A stretch of 35,152 nucleotides of DNA, from the NCBI GenBank assembly GCA_902767135.1, contig CACXGE010000092.1:1-35152 (forward strand), read 5' to 3'. This DNA is from an uncultured Lachnospiraceae bacterium. GTDB taxonomy: Bacteria; Bacillota; Clostridia; Lachnospirales; Lachnospiraceae. A model generated the notes under the pieces. That model ran no database searches. It was given only the letters and a program-made list of their open reading frames with translations, and was not told the origin of the DNA. A program made the position numbers and the translations under genes. Position 1 is the stretch's first letter; every line of letters starts with the position of its first letter. Positions 1 through 7,914 of the stretch are shown here, one piece after another.

Positions 1-86
1 AAGAGGAAAAGAAGAAAGCGGAAGCAGAAAATGAACTTCTCAAAGAGGAAATAAAAAGATTGAAGGATATGATAAGCCAAAAGTAA
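1..86 (+). CDS. C-terminal end of an unidentified coiled-coil protein (5' end outside window)
   Basis: An open frame enters from the left edge and stops at TAA 84-86, giving 27 residues that end in KRLKDMISQK. The peptide is almost all Glu, Lys, Leu and Ala with heptad-like spacing (ELLKEEIKRL), so it is probably the end of a coiled coil. Too little remains to name a family. It reads in the same direction as the CotH gene 54 bp downstream; no terminator is seen between them, so they may be co-transcribed. Confidence 0.5.
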   Translation, partial: EEKKKAEAENELLKEEIKRLKDMISQK

Positions 87-140
87 ATTTTCCGAACAAA
101 GAGCGAAGGTGATACGAGAAAAAGATGGAGAGAATGTCAG

Positions 141-2840
141 ATGAAGAAAAAGTATAATCATTTAGATAAGATAAGTAAGTTTTTCATGTGCTTTGTATTT
201 TGTGTATTATTTACACAGATGAAGGCAAGTGCAACAGAGAATATCCAAATCCACAAGGATTATATGATGTCGGAGAAGCCTATTCAGGTGGAGAATCCAC
301 AAGGATATTCTCTTAGATGGTATGTGGATGATAAATTTGTTTCGGAATCTACTTATACCCCCACTGCGGCTGACTATGAAAAGTGGATTACGGTTAAGGC
401 TTACTCAGATGGTGAATTCGTATCAGAAGATAGGATATATTTTAGTAAGTTGCCTGTGGTATATATTAACACAGAAGATGGTGCCCCTATTACCAGTAGA
501 GATACGTACAAGAGTGCAGCTATGGATATTCAGAACAATGAAGAGTGTAATGGTTCTATGTACAGTGGTAGTATTCAGATTAAGGGAAGAGGAAATCAGA
601 GTTGGATGTGGAAAAAGAAACCATATAAAATCAAGCTGTCTACAAGCACAAATCTATTTGGGTTTGGGAAAAATAAACACTGGGTGCTGATTGCAAATTA
701 TAGGGATGAGTCATTGATTCGTAATACCATTGCCAATAGTGTTTCTGTCAAACTGGGGTTAACTGGAATGGATACCACCTGGGTAGACGTGATTTTAAAT
801 GGAGAGTATGTAGGGAATTATCAATTTTGTGAACACGTTCGTGTGGATGAAACTCGCTTGAATATATATGATTGGTCAAAGGATGCAGAAGTTATTGCCA
901 AGGCAGTCTATAATGTGGAAAAATCCAATGGAATGACCAAGAATGACAGAGATGAAATTGAGGGGATGTTATCAGAGCATCTTTCGTGGATTACAAGTGG
1001 TGAATTTACCTATAAGGGGAAAGCGTTTAAGATAGCCGATTATCTTGATTATCAAGCCGATATTACTGGGGGATATTTGTTTGAACTGAATAAATATGTG
1101 GAAAATATAGATGGGAAAACGGATATTTCAGAGTTTAATAATGCCACAGGTATGAGAATAGTAGTAGATACTCCAGAGTACGCTGTTACAAATGATGATA
1201 TGATGGATTATGTGAAAAAGTACTGGCAGTCATTTGAGGATGCATACTGTTCTTTGGATGGTTATAACTCTGACGGCTTACATTATACCGAATTAGCAGA
1301 TTTTGACTCTATGGTAAATTACTGGATTACCAATGAAATGTTAGGGAATTATGATGCTTACGGCAGAAGTCGTTGGGTGTCAAAGGATATAGAGGGGTTG
1401 CTGAAATTTGGACCTGTTTGGGACTTTGATTATGGCTTTGGAGTGAAGGAAGCACCAGCAACTGCAAACGCATGGAGCTTTTCTACTTTAGATTTTACGG
1501 ATAATCTATTTAAATACTGGATAGATGATCCATATTTTGTTTTAAAGGCTGAGGAGACCTATTGGGATATTCGTCCGTATATGCAATCTCTTGTAGAGGA
1601 TGGAGGTCTGATTGACCAGTACAATGATTATTTGAAAGAATCAGGTGCAGCAAACCAGGACATTTGGAAATATTCCATAGGATATCAGGAGGATACAGAT
1701 AACAGTAAGCAGTTTCTAAAGGAACGTCTGGCATGGTTAGACTCTCAATTTGCCACCCAGGAATCTATTATGAAAAGCTTATACACAACGAATAGTGACC
1801 ATGCATATACAAAATCCGATGATATAATTAAGATTACATTGACCAATGCGGTAGAAGATACTCTTTCAGAACACGCACCTGCAGATGGAAGAATAGGAGC
1901 AAATCAGGATGCCAAAGTGAATGTAGTGGTAATGGATAAAGCTACAGTAAAGTTAGCAGTATATGTGAATGGATTAAAATATAACACTTATCATCTGGCA
2001 TATCCAGAGAGCAATGTTACAATAAACGCTTCAGCCTTCACAGAAGAAAAGGGAACAAAAAACATTATTTCCTTTATAGGATATGACTCAGAAAACAATG
2101 TAACACTTACAAACTTTGCCAGTCTAATCGTGACAGAAGATGAAACAGCTGGAACAGGAAGTCCAACAGTCACACCGCCAGTTACAGCAACAATACCAAC
2201 CACAGTAACAGCTAAACCGACCCCGGAGGCAACAGAAACACCAACACCTATAGAAGGAAGTGGAGTAACACCAACGTCTGTTGTAAAAAGTACAGTAACA
2301 CCTACAGCAATCGCAGTTCCTACGGTCAAGGTGACAGTTGCACCAACAAAAGCGGCAGTAGCATCTAATGTGAAAACAGCCACCCCTAGTCCGGTATCAG
2401 TAAAAACCAAAATCAGCAAAGCAACGGTTTCGAAGATTGCTACTCAGTATTATTTTGGAAAGGCATTGAAGCCAACGGTGGTGGTTAAGTATAAAGGAAA
2501 AGTTTTAACCAAAGGGAAGGATTACACAGTCAGCTACAAGAATAATAAAAAAGTAGGGACAGCTAAAGTTACAATGAAAGGGGTAGGAAAATATACAGGA
2601 ACGAAAGTTATCACTTTTAAAATAGTCAATGGATATCAGAACTACAAGGTGGTAGCAAAAACAAATTTATATAAATCCACATCCACCACATCAAAGCAGC
2701 TTGCAGTCCTAAAAAAGGGAAAAACTGTAAAAGTTTATTCTAATTATACAAAGAAGGATAAAAAAGGCAGAGTTTGGAAAAAAGTTAAAGTTGGTAGTAA
2801 AACTGGATATGTACGGGCAGTAAAATTGAAGAAGAAATAG
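141..2840 (+). CDS. Secreted CotH-domain protein with Ig-like repeat and C-terminal SH3 domain
   Basis: 899 residues. A signal peptide is visible (basic start, FFMCFVFCVLFT core, likely cleavage after KASA near residue 30). Residues about 95-520 carry CotH kinase-like motifs: RGNQSW near residue 150, the WVLIANYRDESLIRN stretch, and PVWDFDYGFG with D428 and D430, matching the DFD-type metal-binding motif of the family. A Pro/Thr-rich linker follows (about 670-760), then a Lys/Tyr/Gly-rich Ig-like repeat (about 765-835), then a bacterial SH3 domain ending in GYVRAVKLKKK. In Bacillus, CotH is a spore coat protein kinase; this larger exported multidomain form is common in gut Clostridia, and its substrate is unknown. 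The linker and SH3 suggest a cell-wall-associated protein. Start supported by GGAGAG 10 bp upstream. Followed by a strong hairpin terminator. Confidence 0.85.
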   Translation: MKKKYNHLDKISKFFMCFVFCVLFTQMKASATENIQIHKDYMMSEKPIQVENPQGYSLRWYVDDKFVSESTYTPTAADYEKWITVKAYSDGEFVSEDRIYFSKLPVVYINTEDGAPITSRDTYKSAAMDIQNNEECNGSMYSGSIQIKGRGNQSWMWKKKPYKIKLSTSTNLFGFGKNKHWVLIANYRDESLIRNTIANSVSVKLGLTGMDTTWVDVILNGEYVGNYQFCEHVRVDETRLNIYDWSKDAEVIAKAVYNVEKSNGMTKNDRDEIEGMLSEHLSWITSGEFTYKGKAFKIADYLDYQADITGGYLFELNKYVENIDGKTDISEFNNATGMRIVVDTPEYAVTNDDMMDYVKKYWQSFEDAYCSLDGYNSDGLHYTELADFDSMVNYWITNEMLGNYDAYGRSRWVSKDIEGLLKFGPVWDFDYGFGVKEAPATANAWSFSTLDFTDNLFKYWIDDPYFVLKAEETYWDIRPYMQSLVEDGGLIDQYNDYLKESGAANQDIWKYSIGYQEDTDNSKQFLKERLAWLDSQFATQESIMKSLYTTNSDHAYTKSDDIIKITLTNAVEDTLSEHAPADGRIGANQDAKVNVVVMDKATVKLAVYVNGLKYNTYHLAYPESNVTINASAFTEEKGTKNIISFIGYDSENNVTLTNFASLIVTEDETAGTGSPTVTPPVTATIPTTVTAKPTPEATETPTPIEGSGVTPTSVVKSTVTPTAIAVPTVKVTVAPTKAAVASNVKTATPSPVSVKTKISKATVSKIATQYYFGKALKPTVVVKYKGKVLTKGKDYTVSYKNNKKVGTAKVTMKGVGKYTGTKVITFKIVNGYQNYKVVAKTNLYKSTSTTSKQLAVLKKGKTVKVYSNYTKKDKKGRVWKKVKVGSKTGYVRAVKLKKK

Positions 2841-2884
2841 AAATTGTGGAATATTTTTTGACAGATAATTTACGATACACTGAT

Positions 2885-2916
2885 AAAAATCCCTGCTCCT
2901 TGGAGCAGGGATTTTT
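2885..2916. terminator. Bidirectional intrinsic terminator after the CotH gene
   Basis: Perfect inverted repeat AAAAATCCCTGCTCC / GGAGCAGGGATTTTT separated by 2 nt. The T-run on each strand makes it able to work in both directions. It lies 45 bp past the CotH stop codon. Confidence 0.85.
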
Positions 2917-3074
2917 GGTAAACGATCCATGGCGAGCTGACGAAAAAACTGTTTTATACGAGAAGCCTGCAGAAATCGTTGACATTCCTTAGCAAACCTC
3001 ATACAATATAAGTAAATATCTGAGAAATATCTTAATCAATTCGATTGACTATCCTCATCTGAATAAAATTTAAC

Positions 3075-3233
3075 ATGGCGGATAGGAAAGATTGGGCATA
3101 TTTACATAAAGAAGATGGAACGTATGAATAATATAAATTTAAGATGAATGTAGAACAATTAGCAAAGAAAATGAGAGAAGTTGAGGAGGCAAATAGATGC
3201 AGAAAATATATATCAGGAATCTGGGGCCGATAA
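3075..3233 (+). pseudogene. Small ORF interrupted by an in-frame stop, upstream of the ATPase gene
   Basis: One frame reads an 18-residue peptide from ATG 3075 (MADRKDWAYLHKEDGTYE), hits TAA at 3129-3131, and continues in the same frame from ATG 3144 as a 29-residue peptide (starting MNVEQLAKKMREVEEANR) to TAA 3231-3233. Its end overlaps the start of the ATPase gene by 37 bp in another frame. Both halves have ordinary coding composition, so this could be a small gene broken by a stop, or two leader peptides coupled to the ATPase. I recognise no family. The rest of 2917-3074 shows only weak small inverted repeats. Confidence 0.3.
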
Positions 3234-4546
3234 ACAAAGTTGAATTAGATATAAATAAATTTAATTTGTTAATAGGGGAGCAGGCTACGGGAAAAAGTAC
3301 TATTGCAAAGAGTATTTATTTTTTTAGGTTAATAAAAACAAATGTAATTGATTATTTATGTCAAATATGTGATGGTGCAAATTATCCGAATGCTGGTATG
3401 GAAAAATCAATGTGTATTAAAACATTAAGAAGCCAGTTTAAGAAAATTTTTGTAAGATTATTTGGAAATAGTTGGAACTTAAAAAGCGACATGCATTTAA
3501 AATACTTTTTTACAGACGAGATATGGGTGGAGGTAAAATTAAAAAGTGGTCACAAGCAATATTTAAGTGTTAGTTTTTCTCATCAATTAAATAATAACAT
3601 TAATGAATTGGAAAAACAGGTTAGAGAGATTTATTCTAATTCTGAGAGTACAATTACTAGTATTGCTTTTGCAAATGCAGAAAGAATGCGTAATCATGAA
3701 GAAATAACTCGAAGTGTGAATGAAATTTTTGAAGATGATTTAGAAACTTATTATATTCCGGCTGGCAGGAGTTTGTTAACAACTATGGCAAATAGTAAAA
3801 GTGCAATAGTAGCTGCAGGAAAAGATATGGATTTGGTAACGGAACAGTTTATGCTCATCATTGATAATATAAGAAATAATTTCAAACAGGGAATTGCATT
3901 GGCACATAAGCAATATCCAGATGGAAGCAGAAGGTATGATATATCTAAAATAGTGGAGGAACTGCAAGAAATTTTACACGGCGATTATAGATTCGAAAAC
4001 GGGAAGGAATTTCTGGAAATTGATGACAAAACATATAATAATGGCAGGATTGAAATTAATTTTGCCTCCTCAGGACAGCAGGAAATCTTGTGGTTGATAA
4101 ATTATCTTTATATTCTTATCTTGCGTAAGGAAAAGGCATTCGTTATTATCGAAGAGCCGGAAGCGCATATTTATCCATCTATGCAAAAGAAAGTAATGGA
4201 GTTAATTTCTCTTTTTGCAAATATTAATGATAGTAAAGTCTTGATAACCACACATAGCCCATATATTTTGAATTCGGTTAATAATTTATATTATGCGGGG
4301 GTTTTGTGTAATGAAAATTTAAGCAATAAAGTTGAAAAGATTATATCAAAAAATAAAATTATTGAGTGTGGAAATTTGTCAGCATATAAAATACAACGAG
4401 AAAATGGTCAGAATGCAGAAGTATCAGATCTGTTTGAGGATAATAAGCGGGAAATCAAGTCATATTTAATTGATGAGATTTCAAGTGAGTTTAATAAGGT
4501 ATACACCGAGTTATACAGTCTGGAACTTGATAGTTTGGGGGAATAA
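3197..4546 (+). CDS. AAA/ABC-type ATPase of the OLD/RecF-like group (candidate defence ATPase)
   Basis: 449 residues. Walker A is GEQATGKST at 27-35; an ABC-signature-like SSGQQE lies at 291-296; Walker B VIIEEPEAH is at 316-324; the H-switch TTHSP has its His at 353. This order, with the EEPEAH form, is typical of single-chain OLD/AAA_15/AAA_21 ATPases. About 95 residues follow the H-switch with no obvious TOPRIM acidic motifs, so it does not look like a full OLD nuclease. GAGGAGG 7 bp before ATG is a strong ribosome binding site. The gene is AT-rich and in an accessory patch next to mobile-element debris. The next gene begins only 2 bp after its stop if its ATG 4549 is used. ATPases of this type paired with a small effector are frequent in phage defence (PARIS and Septu are precedents), but this pair matches neither by what I can see. 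The defence role is inference. Confidence 0.8.
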   Translation: MQKIYIRNLGPINKVELDINKFNLLIGEQATGKSTIAKSIYFFRLIKTNVIDYLCQICDGANYPNAGMEKSMCIKTLRSQFKKIFVRLFGNSWNLKSDMHLKYFFTDEIWVEVKLKSGHKQYLSVSFSHQLNNNINELEKQVREIYSNSESTITSIAFANAERMRNHEEITRSVNEIFEDDLETYYIPAGRSLLTTMANSKSAIVAAGKDMDLVTEQFMLIIDNIRNNFKQGIALAHKQYPDGSRRYDISKIVEELQEILHGDYRFENGKEFLEIDDKTYNNGRIEINFASSGQQEILWLINYLYILILRKEKAFVIIEEPEAHIYPSMQKKVMELISLFANINDSKVLITTHSPYILNSVNNLYYAGVLCNENLSNKVEKIISKNKIIECGNLSAYKIQRENGQNAEVSDLFEDNKREIKSYLIDEISSEFNKVYTELYSLELDSLGE

Positions 4547-4559
4547 ATATGTCAATTTC

Positions 4560-4566
4560 AAAAAAA
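4560..4566 (+). other. A7 slippery tract at the start of the nuclease-like gene
   Basis: The bases read A-AAA-AAA-GGG in the frame of ATG 4549, five codons into that frame. This is the classic heptamer for -1 slippage or polymerase stuttering. A shift of -1 here joins the well-initiated frame to the long PD-(D/E)XK-like frame without any stop. Confidence 0.5.
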
Positions 4567-4598
4567 GGGAAAGAAAAGAAACAAAGAGCAATGCTGAA

Positions 4599-5216
4599 AT
4601 GGGAATATATTTAGTTGAGAACACTAGTATGACCATAAGGGATATCGAATCAGGGAGTAGGGCGTGGCTACCAGTGAGAGCGGATGAGGGATATGATTTT
4701 GAAATTGTAAAAATAGATAAGGGAATCATAGCTGACATACCAGATGGGAAAAGTATTTGTGATAATTTAATTTACAGCATTCCTAAGAAAATAGGTGGGT
4801 ATAACATTACATGGATAGTTGAATTAAAAGGAACGAAACGAGATGATAAAGTGGGACATGCGATTGAACAGATTACAGATACTATCGGATATTTATTGGA
4901 CAAGGAGCAATATCCGGAAGCCCAAAAATATATGCAAAAACGTGATTTGGTATTTGGGTTAATTGTTGGTGCACCAGATAAGACATTACCGGCATTTGCG
5001 AAAGAAGATGTAAAAAGATTGTGTCAGAGATTATTTAAACAAAGCCTAAAAAGAAAACAGATAAAAGATTTGTATTCTTTGGTTTTTAACATTCAACCCA
5101 GAAAGGGACATAAGGCAAGATGTGAAGGAAAAAGCTCTCCATATACAATCACATGTTATAATTCCAATGGGTGTGAGATTCCATTACCAAGTATGTTTAC
5201 GGATATGGTTTTGTAG
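4599..5216 (+). CDS. PD-(D/E)XK nuclease-like protein paired with the ATPase; N-terminus uncertain
   Basis: From ATG 4599 the protein has 205 residues. It shows a candidate PD-(D/E)XK core: D55 (CDNLIYS), E75-L-K77 in a predicted beta strand (WIVELKG), and Q91 in the following helix (EQITDTIGYL), in the spacing expected for motifs II, III and IV. ATG 4599 has a poor ribosome binding site. A much better start, ATG 4549 with GGGGG 7 bp upstream, lies 2 bp after the ATPase stop but in the +1 frame: it runs through an A7 tract (4560-4566) and stops at 4609-4611. One extra A, or a -1 slip on A-AAA-AAA, would join it to this frame and give 222 residues. So the gene may be frameshifted, phase-variable, or made by slippage. 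Nuclease activity is inference from motifs; with its ATPase partner it would form a two-gene effector module. Confidence 0.6.
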   Translation: MGIYLVENTSMTIRDIESGSRAWLPVRADEGYDFEIVKIDKGIIADIPDGKSICDNLIYSIPKKIGGYNITWIVELKGTKRDDKVGHAIEQITDTIGYLLDKEQYPEAQKYMQKRDLVFGLIVGAPDKTLPAFAKEDVKRLCQRLFKQSLKRKQIKDLYSLVFNIQPRKGHKARCEGKSSPYTITCYNSNGCEIPLPSMFTDMVL

Positions 5217-5321
5217 GGATTATATGAACATCAATCCACCTACAATCCCAATATGCCGCTAAGAGGATTTCTGTATATTGCAAAGTTATATGAAAAGTAT
5301 ATTGATTCACATCATGCGTAA
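5217..5321 (+). pseudogene. Remnant of an Rpn-type PD-(D/E)XK nuclease/transposase gene
   Basis: The translation in frame directly after the TAG of the preceding gene contains YEHQSTYNPNMPLRGFLYIA followed by KLYEKYID and stops at TAA 5319-5321. The EHQS...PNMPLR...YIA.LYEK pattern is the conserved core of the Rpn (recombination-promoting nuclease, YhgA-like) proteins that are abundant in Lachnospiraceae. Only about 30 residues of a protein of normally about 300 remain, with no start, so it is a decayed fragment. Homology ends where a truncated copy of the small mobile repeat begins. Confidence 0.55.
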
Positions 5322-5355
5322 GCATTGCCCGATTTCGTAACAGTTTAGCCTATGG
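5313..5355 (+). repeat. Truncated copy of the MITE-like repeat (copy A)
   Basis: 43 bp match the right half of the intact copies, from CATGCGTAAGCATTGCCC through GTAACAGTTTAG to CTATGG. Only one base differs from the reverse complement of the copy at 10303-10437. Similarity ends abruptly at both sides, so neither terminal repeat nor a target duplication is left. Confidence 0.8.
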
Positions 5356-5386
5356 GAGTAAACCAGGGATAGGAAAGGACAAACAG

Positions 5387-5962
5387 ATGAAACAGACGTT
5401 AAAAAGAATAGGAAAAATTATAGGCATTTATATTGGTATTTACATAATATGCTCAGGAATATTTGTGGCATTGTTCCATACATCGTTACTCGCCAATCTT
5501 CATGTTTTAATGTATCGAGGTATTGTTTATCTTGTGCTGGCTGGTGTTGTGGCGGCTGTGTGCATGGGGATATGCACCAAACGATGGAAAAACCTTTTTG
5601 ATATAAAGGATGTTATTTTAATGTTTTTTGGATTTTGCAGTGTCAATATGGTATTGTTTACCTTGATTCCTGTAACCGTAGAACGCTCTGTATCTGTGTT
5701 TACCTTAAGCTATATGCAGGAGAATCCTGGGGTTTACACGGTCAGTGATATGGAAGATATTTTTCATGAAACATATGTGTGTGAATTTCAGGCTTTTGAC
5801 AAACGCTTTGAAGAACAGATTGTCTCGGGAAATGTGGAAGAAAAAGATGGTGGGTATGTGTTGACAAAGCGCGGAGAATTTACCGTAAAATTTTTCCGTG
5901 CGGTTTCATCTTTGTTTCATACAGATGAGAGACTGATTTATCCAAATGAGAATAGAGGTTAA
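5387..5962 (+). CDS. Small membrane protein of unknown function
   Basis: 191 residues. Three hydrophobic segments lie in the first half, roughly 11-32 (IIGIYIGIYIICSGIFVALF), 42-62 (YRGIVYLVLAGVVAAVCMGI) and 77-97. The second half is soluble, with a YTVSDMEDIFHETY stretch. I recognise no family or catalytic motif. AAAGGA sits about 9 bp before the ATG. The gene stands alone between the decayed mobile patch and a convergent DUF5721 gene, and ends at a hairpin terminator. Confidence 0.6.
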   Translation: MKQTLKRIGKIIGIYIGIYIICSGIFVALFHTSLLANLHVLMYRGIVYLVLAGVVAAVCMGICTKRWKNLFDIKDVILMFFGFCSVNMVLFTLIPVTVERSVSVFTLSYMQENPGVYTVSDMEDIFHETYVCEFQAFDKRFEEQIVSGNVEEKDGGYVLTKRGEFTVKFFRAVSSLFHTDERLIYPNENRG

Positions 5963-5971
5963 AGTATAGTG

Positions 5972-6015
5972 AAAACAACCTGGGTTATGCAAGGTCATAA
6001 TCCAGGTTGTTTTTT
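5972..6015. terminator. Hairpin terminator between convergent genes
   Basis: Arms AAAACAACCTGG and CCAGGTTGTTTT with an 18-nt loop, followed by further T residues on the + strand and preceded by A residues that serve the - strand. The stop codon of the convergent DUF5721 gene lies inside the loop, so the right arm is part of that gene's last codons. Confidence 0.75.
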
Positions 6016-6494
6016 GTAAGGAATTTTTTTATCATTTCGTCCCAGGCGTGGTCTAGGGATTTATCCATTGTAAAGGTATTTAAAGAGATACCAGTGATTA
6101 CCGTTACACTGCCATTTTCAAAGGAAATATTGAGGTAAAGCCCTGACACGTCCAGAGGAGTCAGGGTAGTATCGGTTGCAGAAATTGTTTTTTCAGTATT
6201 TTTGGGGGAGAGTTTTAATACAAAATGGAAAGAAAGTGGTATTTTTTTCCCCTTAATCATCTCCAGACAAAGTGCTTTACATTCTGCCCAGGTGATAAGT
6301 TCCGGAAGACTGGAATTTTCTTCTAATTCTTCTAACTCTTCTAAAGTGTAAAAATCTTTCTTACGCCTGCCATCTATGATGATAGAGTAAAAGGTTTCGA
6401 TCGATGCTTCTTTGACTAAAAAGGAATCAAAGGTAGTTTGTAAAAGCATTTGATTCATAAATGCTTTGGTATTATTTATCTTTAAAGAAATCAT
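5985..6494 (-). CDS. DUF5721 family protein
   Basis: 169 residues, soluble, no signal peptide. The start MISLKINNTKAFMNQMLL, the TFDSFLVKEASIETFYSIIIDGR region and the LITWAECKALCLEMIKGKKIP region match my recollection of DUF5721, a family found mainly in Lachnospiraceae with no known function. AGGAGG lies about 6 bp before the ATG. The gene is single, transcribed away from degV, and shares a terminator hairpin with the membrane protein gene on the other strand. Confidence 0.65.
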   Translation of the reverse strand: MISLKINNTKAFMNQMLLQTTFDSFLVKEASIETFYSIIIDGRRKKDFYTLEELEELEENSSLPELITWAECKALCLEMIKGKKIPLSFHFVLKLSPKNTEKTISATDTTLTPLDVSGLYLNISFENGSVTVITGISLNTFTMDKSLDHAWDEMIKKFLTKNNLDYDLA

Positions 6495-6610
6495 ATTTTC
6501 CTCCTGATTGTTTTAGAAAATTGGGAAATCAATAGATTAATGTAGCTCTGAACAGATTCAGATTAAGTATATCACAACAGAGGGGGAAATACAAATTGTA
6601 AGATATCTCT

Positions 6611-6638
6611 TTTCAAATGGTCTTCTATATGTTATAGT
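6611..6638 (+). promoter_or_regulatory. Candidate sigma-A promoter for degV
   Basis: TTTCAA, 16-bp spacer, TATAGT, with an upstream TG making an extended -10 (TGTTATAGT). The -10 ends 55 bp before the degV ATG. The -35 is weak, so the call depends mostly on the extended -10. Confidence 0.4.
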
Positions 6639-6692
6639 AAGTAGTAATGAAAACTACTTGTAATTGTTCGGAATAAATTCTAGGAGGTTATT

Positions 6693-7532
6693 ATGAGTTA
6701 TAAGATAATTGTGGATAGCTGTGGAGAGTTGACACCAAAAATGAAGGAAAGCAAAAAGATGGTCAGTGTGCCATTGACTTTGCAGGTGGATAAGAAAGAG
6801 ATTGTTGATGATGAAAGTTTTAATCAGGCAGAGTTTCTTGCTATTGTTGCGGCAAGTGAGAACTGTCCAAAGTCTGCCTGTCCATCTCCAGAAAAATATC
6901 AAATGTGCTGCCAGGGGGAGGAAGAGCGCGTCTATATTGTTACATTGTCGGCGAATCTAAGCGGTTCGTACAATAGTGCAGTGTTGGGCAGACAATTATA
7001 TTTAGAGGAAGAAGGAAAAAAACAGATTCATGTATTTAATTCCCGGTCCGCATCGGTGGGAGAGACTTTAATTGCTCTGAAAATTCAGGAATGTGAAGAA
7101 AAAGGAATGAGTTTTGAGCAGGTGGTAGACACCACAGAAAAATATATTCGTGGAATGAGAACCTATTTCGTATTGGAAAATCTTGACACCTTGCGTAAAA
7201 ATGGAAGACTAAGCAAAGCAAAAGCATTGGTGGCAACAGCGTTAAAAATCAAGCCAGTTATGGGAGAAGATGGTGAGGGCAATATCATTCAGTTAGACCA
7301 GACCAGAGGCATCAACAAAGCCATGATGAAAATGTTAGAATATGCAGAGAAGAATATGGAACATCAGGAAGAAAAAGTGTTTGCAATCGCTCATTGTAAC
7401 TGTTTGGAACGTGCTGAAATTTTAAGGGATGAGATAAAGAAGCGCTTTCCGGTGAAAGATGTGATTCTAGTGGATACTGCAGGAGTTTCCAGTATGTATG
7501 CAAATGATGGGGGAATTATCATCGCAGTATAA
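6693..7532 (+). CDS. DegV family fatty-acid-binding protein
   Basis: 279 residues, the usual DegV length. It begins MSYKIIVDSCGELTP, the typical first strand of the fold. SACPSPEKY at 61-69 corresponds to the family TS.PSP ligand motif (here with Ser-Ala), and S86/S90-G-S92 in LSANLSGSYNSA is the second lipid-contact motif. RSASVG near 122 and LENLDTLRKNGRLSKAKA near 162-179 are also typical. DegV (FakB) proteins bind a fatty acid and hand it to FakA for phosphorylation; no fakA is present here. Ribosome binding site AGGAGG 7 bp upstream. Confidence 0.85.
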   Translation: MSYKIIVDSCGELTPKMKESKKMVSVPLTLQVDKKEIVDDESFNQAEFLAIVAASENCPKSACPSPEKYQMCCQGEEERVYIVTLSANLSGSYNSAVLGRQLYLEEEGKKQIHVFNSRSASVGETLIALKIQECEEKGMSFEQVVDTTEKYIRGMRTYFVLENLDTLRKNGRLSKAKALVATALKIKPVMGEDGEGNIIQLDQTRGINKAMMKMLEYAEKNMEHQEEKVFAIAHCNCLERAEILRDEIKKRFPVKDVILVDTAGVSSMYANDGGIIIAV

Positions 7533-7624
7533 AAAACTTGCATAATTTTGTAAATACTGTTACCATATATTTTAGTGTGATACACCATTATAAATTTTCA
7601 GAAAGAAAAAGCGAGGGATATTAA

Positions 7625-7867
7625 TTGAGTCAGGAAAAAGTAGAACGTTACAAAAAAGAAAAAGCAAATCGTAAGAAGAACATGAAAAAAGCTAAGATTA
7701 GAAAAACCTTCCTACAGGTGGTTGGAGCAGTGGTTGTGGTTGCAGCGGTTGGAGGAATTGGATATTTATCTTATAAATCTTATGAGAGTAAGCCAGTGAA
7801 AGCGGAAGCTGATATGAGTGCCTTTGACGATTATGTGACTGGTATTGATGGAGACAAAGCGGAATAA
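7625..7867 (+). CDS. Small single-pass membrane protein (TTG start)
   Basis: 80 residues. A highly basic N-terminus (KVERYKKEKANRKKNMKKAKIRK) is followed by one transmembrane segment at about 31-51 (VVGAVVVVAAVGGIGYLSY) and a short acidic tail. The start is TTG 7625, preceded by GAGGG 8 bp upstream; no in-frame ATG lies before the membrane segment except at 7681, which would remove much of the basic region. Such short proteins are widespread in Lachnospiraceae with unknown role. It follows degV by 92 bp and ends at a terminator. Confidence 0.65.
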   Translation: MSQEKVERYKKEKANRKKNMKKAKIRKTFLQVVGAVVVVAAVGGIGYLSYKSYESKPVKAEADMSAFDDYVTGIDGDKAE

Positions 7868-7873
7868 AAAATA

Positions 7874-7910
7874 AAAAAACTTGTAGTCCTATGCAGATTA
7901 CAAGTTTTTT
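7874..7910. terminator. Bidirectional intrinsic terminator
   Basis: Arms AAAAAACTTGTA and TACAAGTTTTTT with a 13-nt loop. It serves the small membrane protein on the + strand and the DHH phosphoesterase on the - strand, whose stop codon lies 5 bp away. Confidence 0.85.
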
Positions 7911-7914
7911 ATTT

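Noticed and set aside
1991..2419. 142-codon frame on the - strand inside the CotH gene
   Set aside because: It mirrors the Pro/Thr repeat linker of the real gene; low-complexity shadow.
2917..3010. Possible transposase remnant after the CotH terminator
   Set aside because: Translations in all frames give only short peptides that I cannot tie to any transposase family.
6535..6570. CTGAACAGATTCAG near 6550 as another copy of the element
   Set aside because: Only a few bases match the terminal repeat and the arms do not pair over the expected length.
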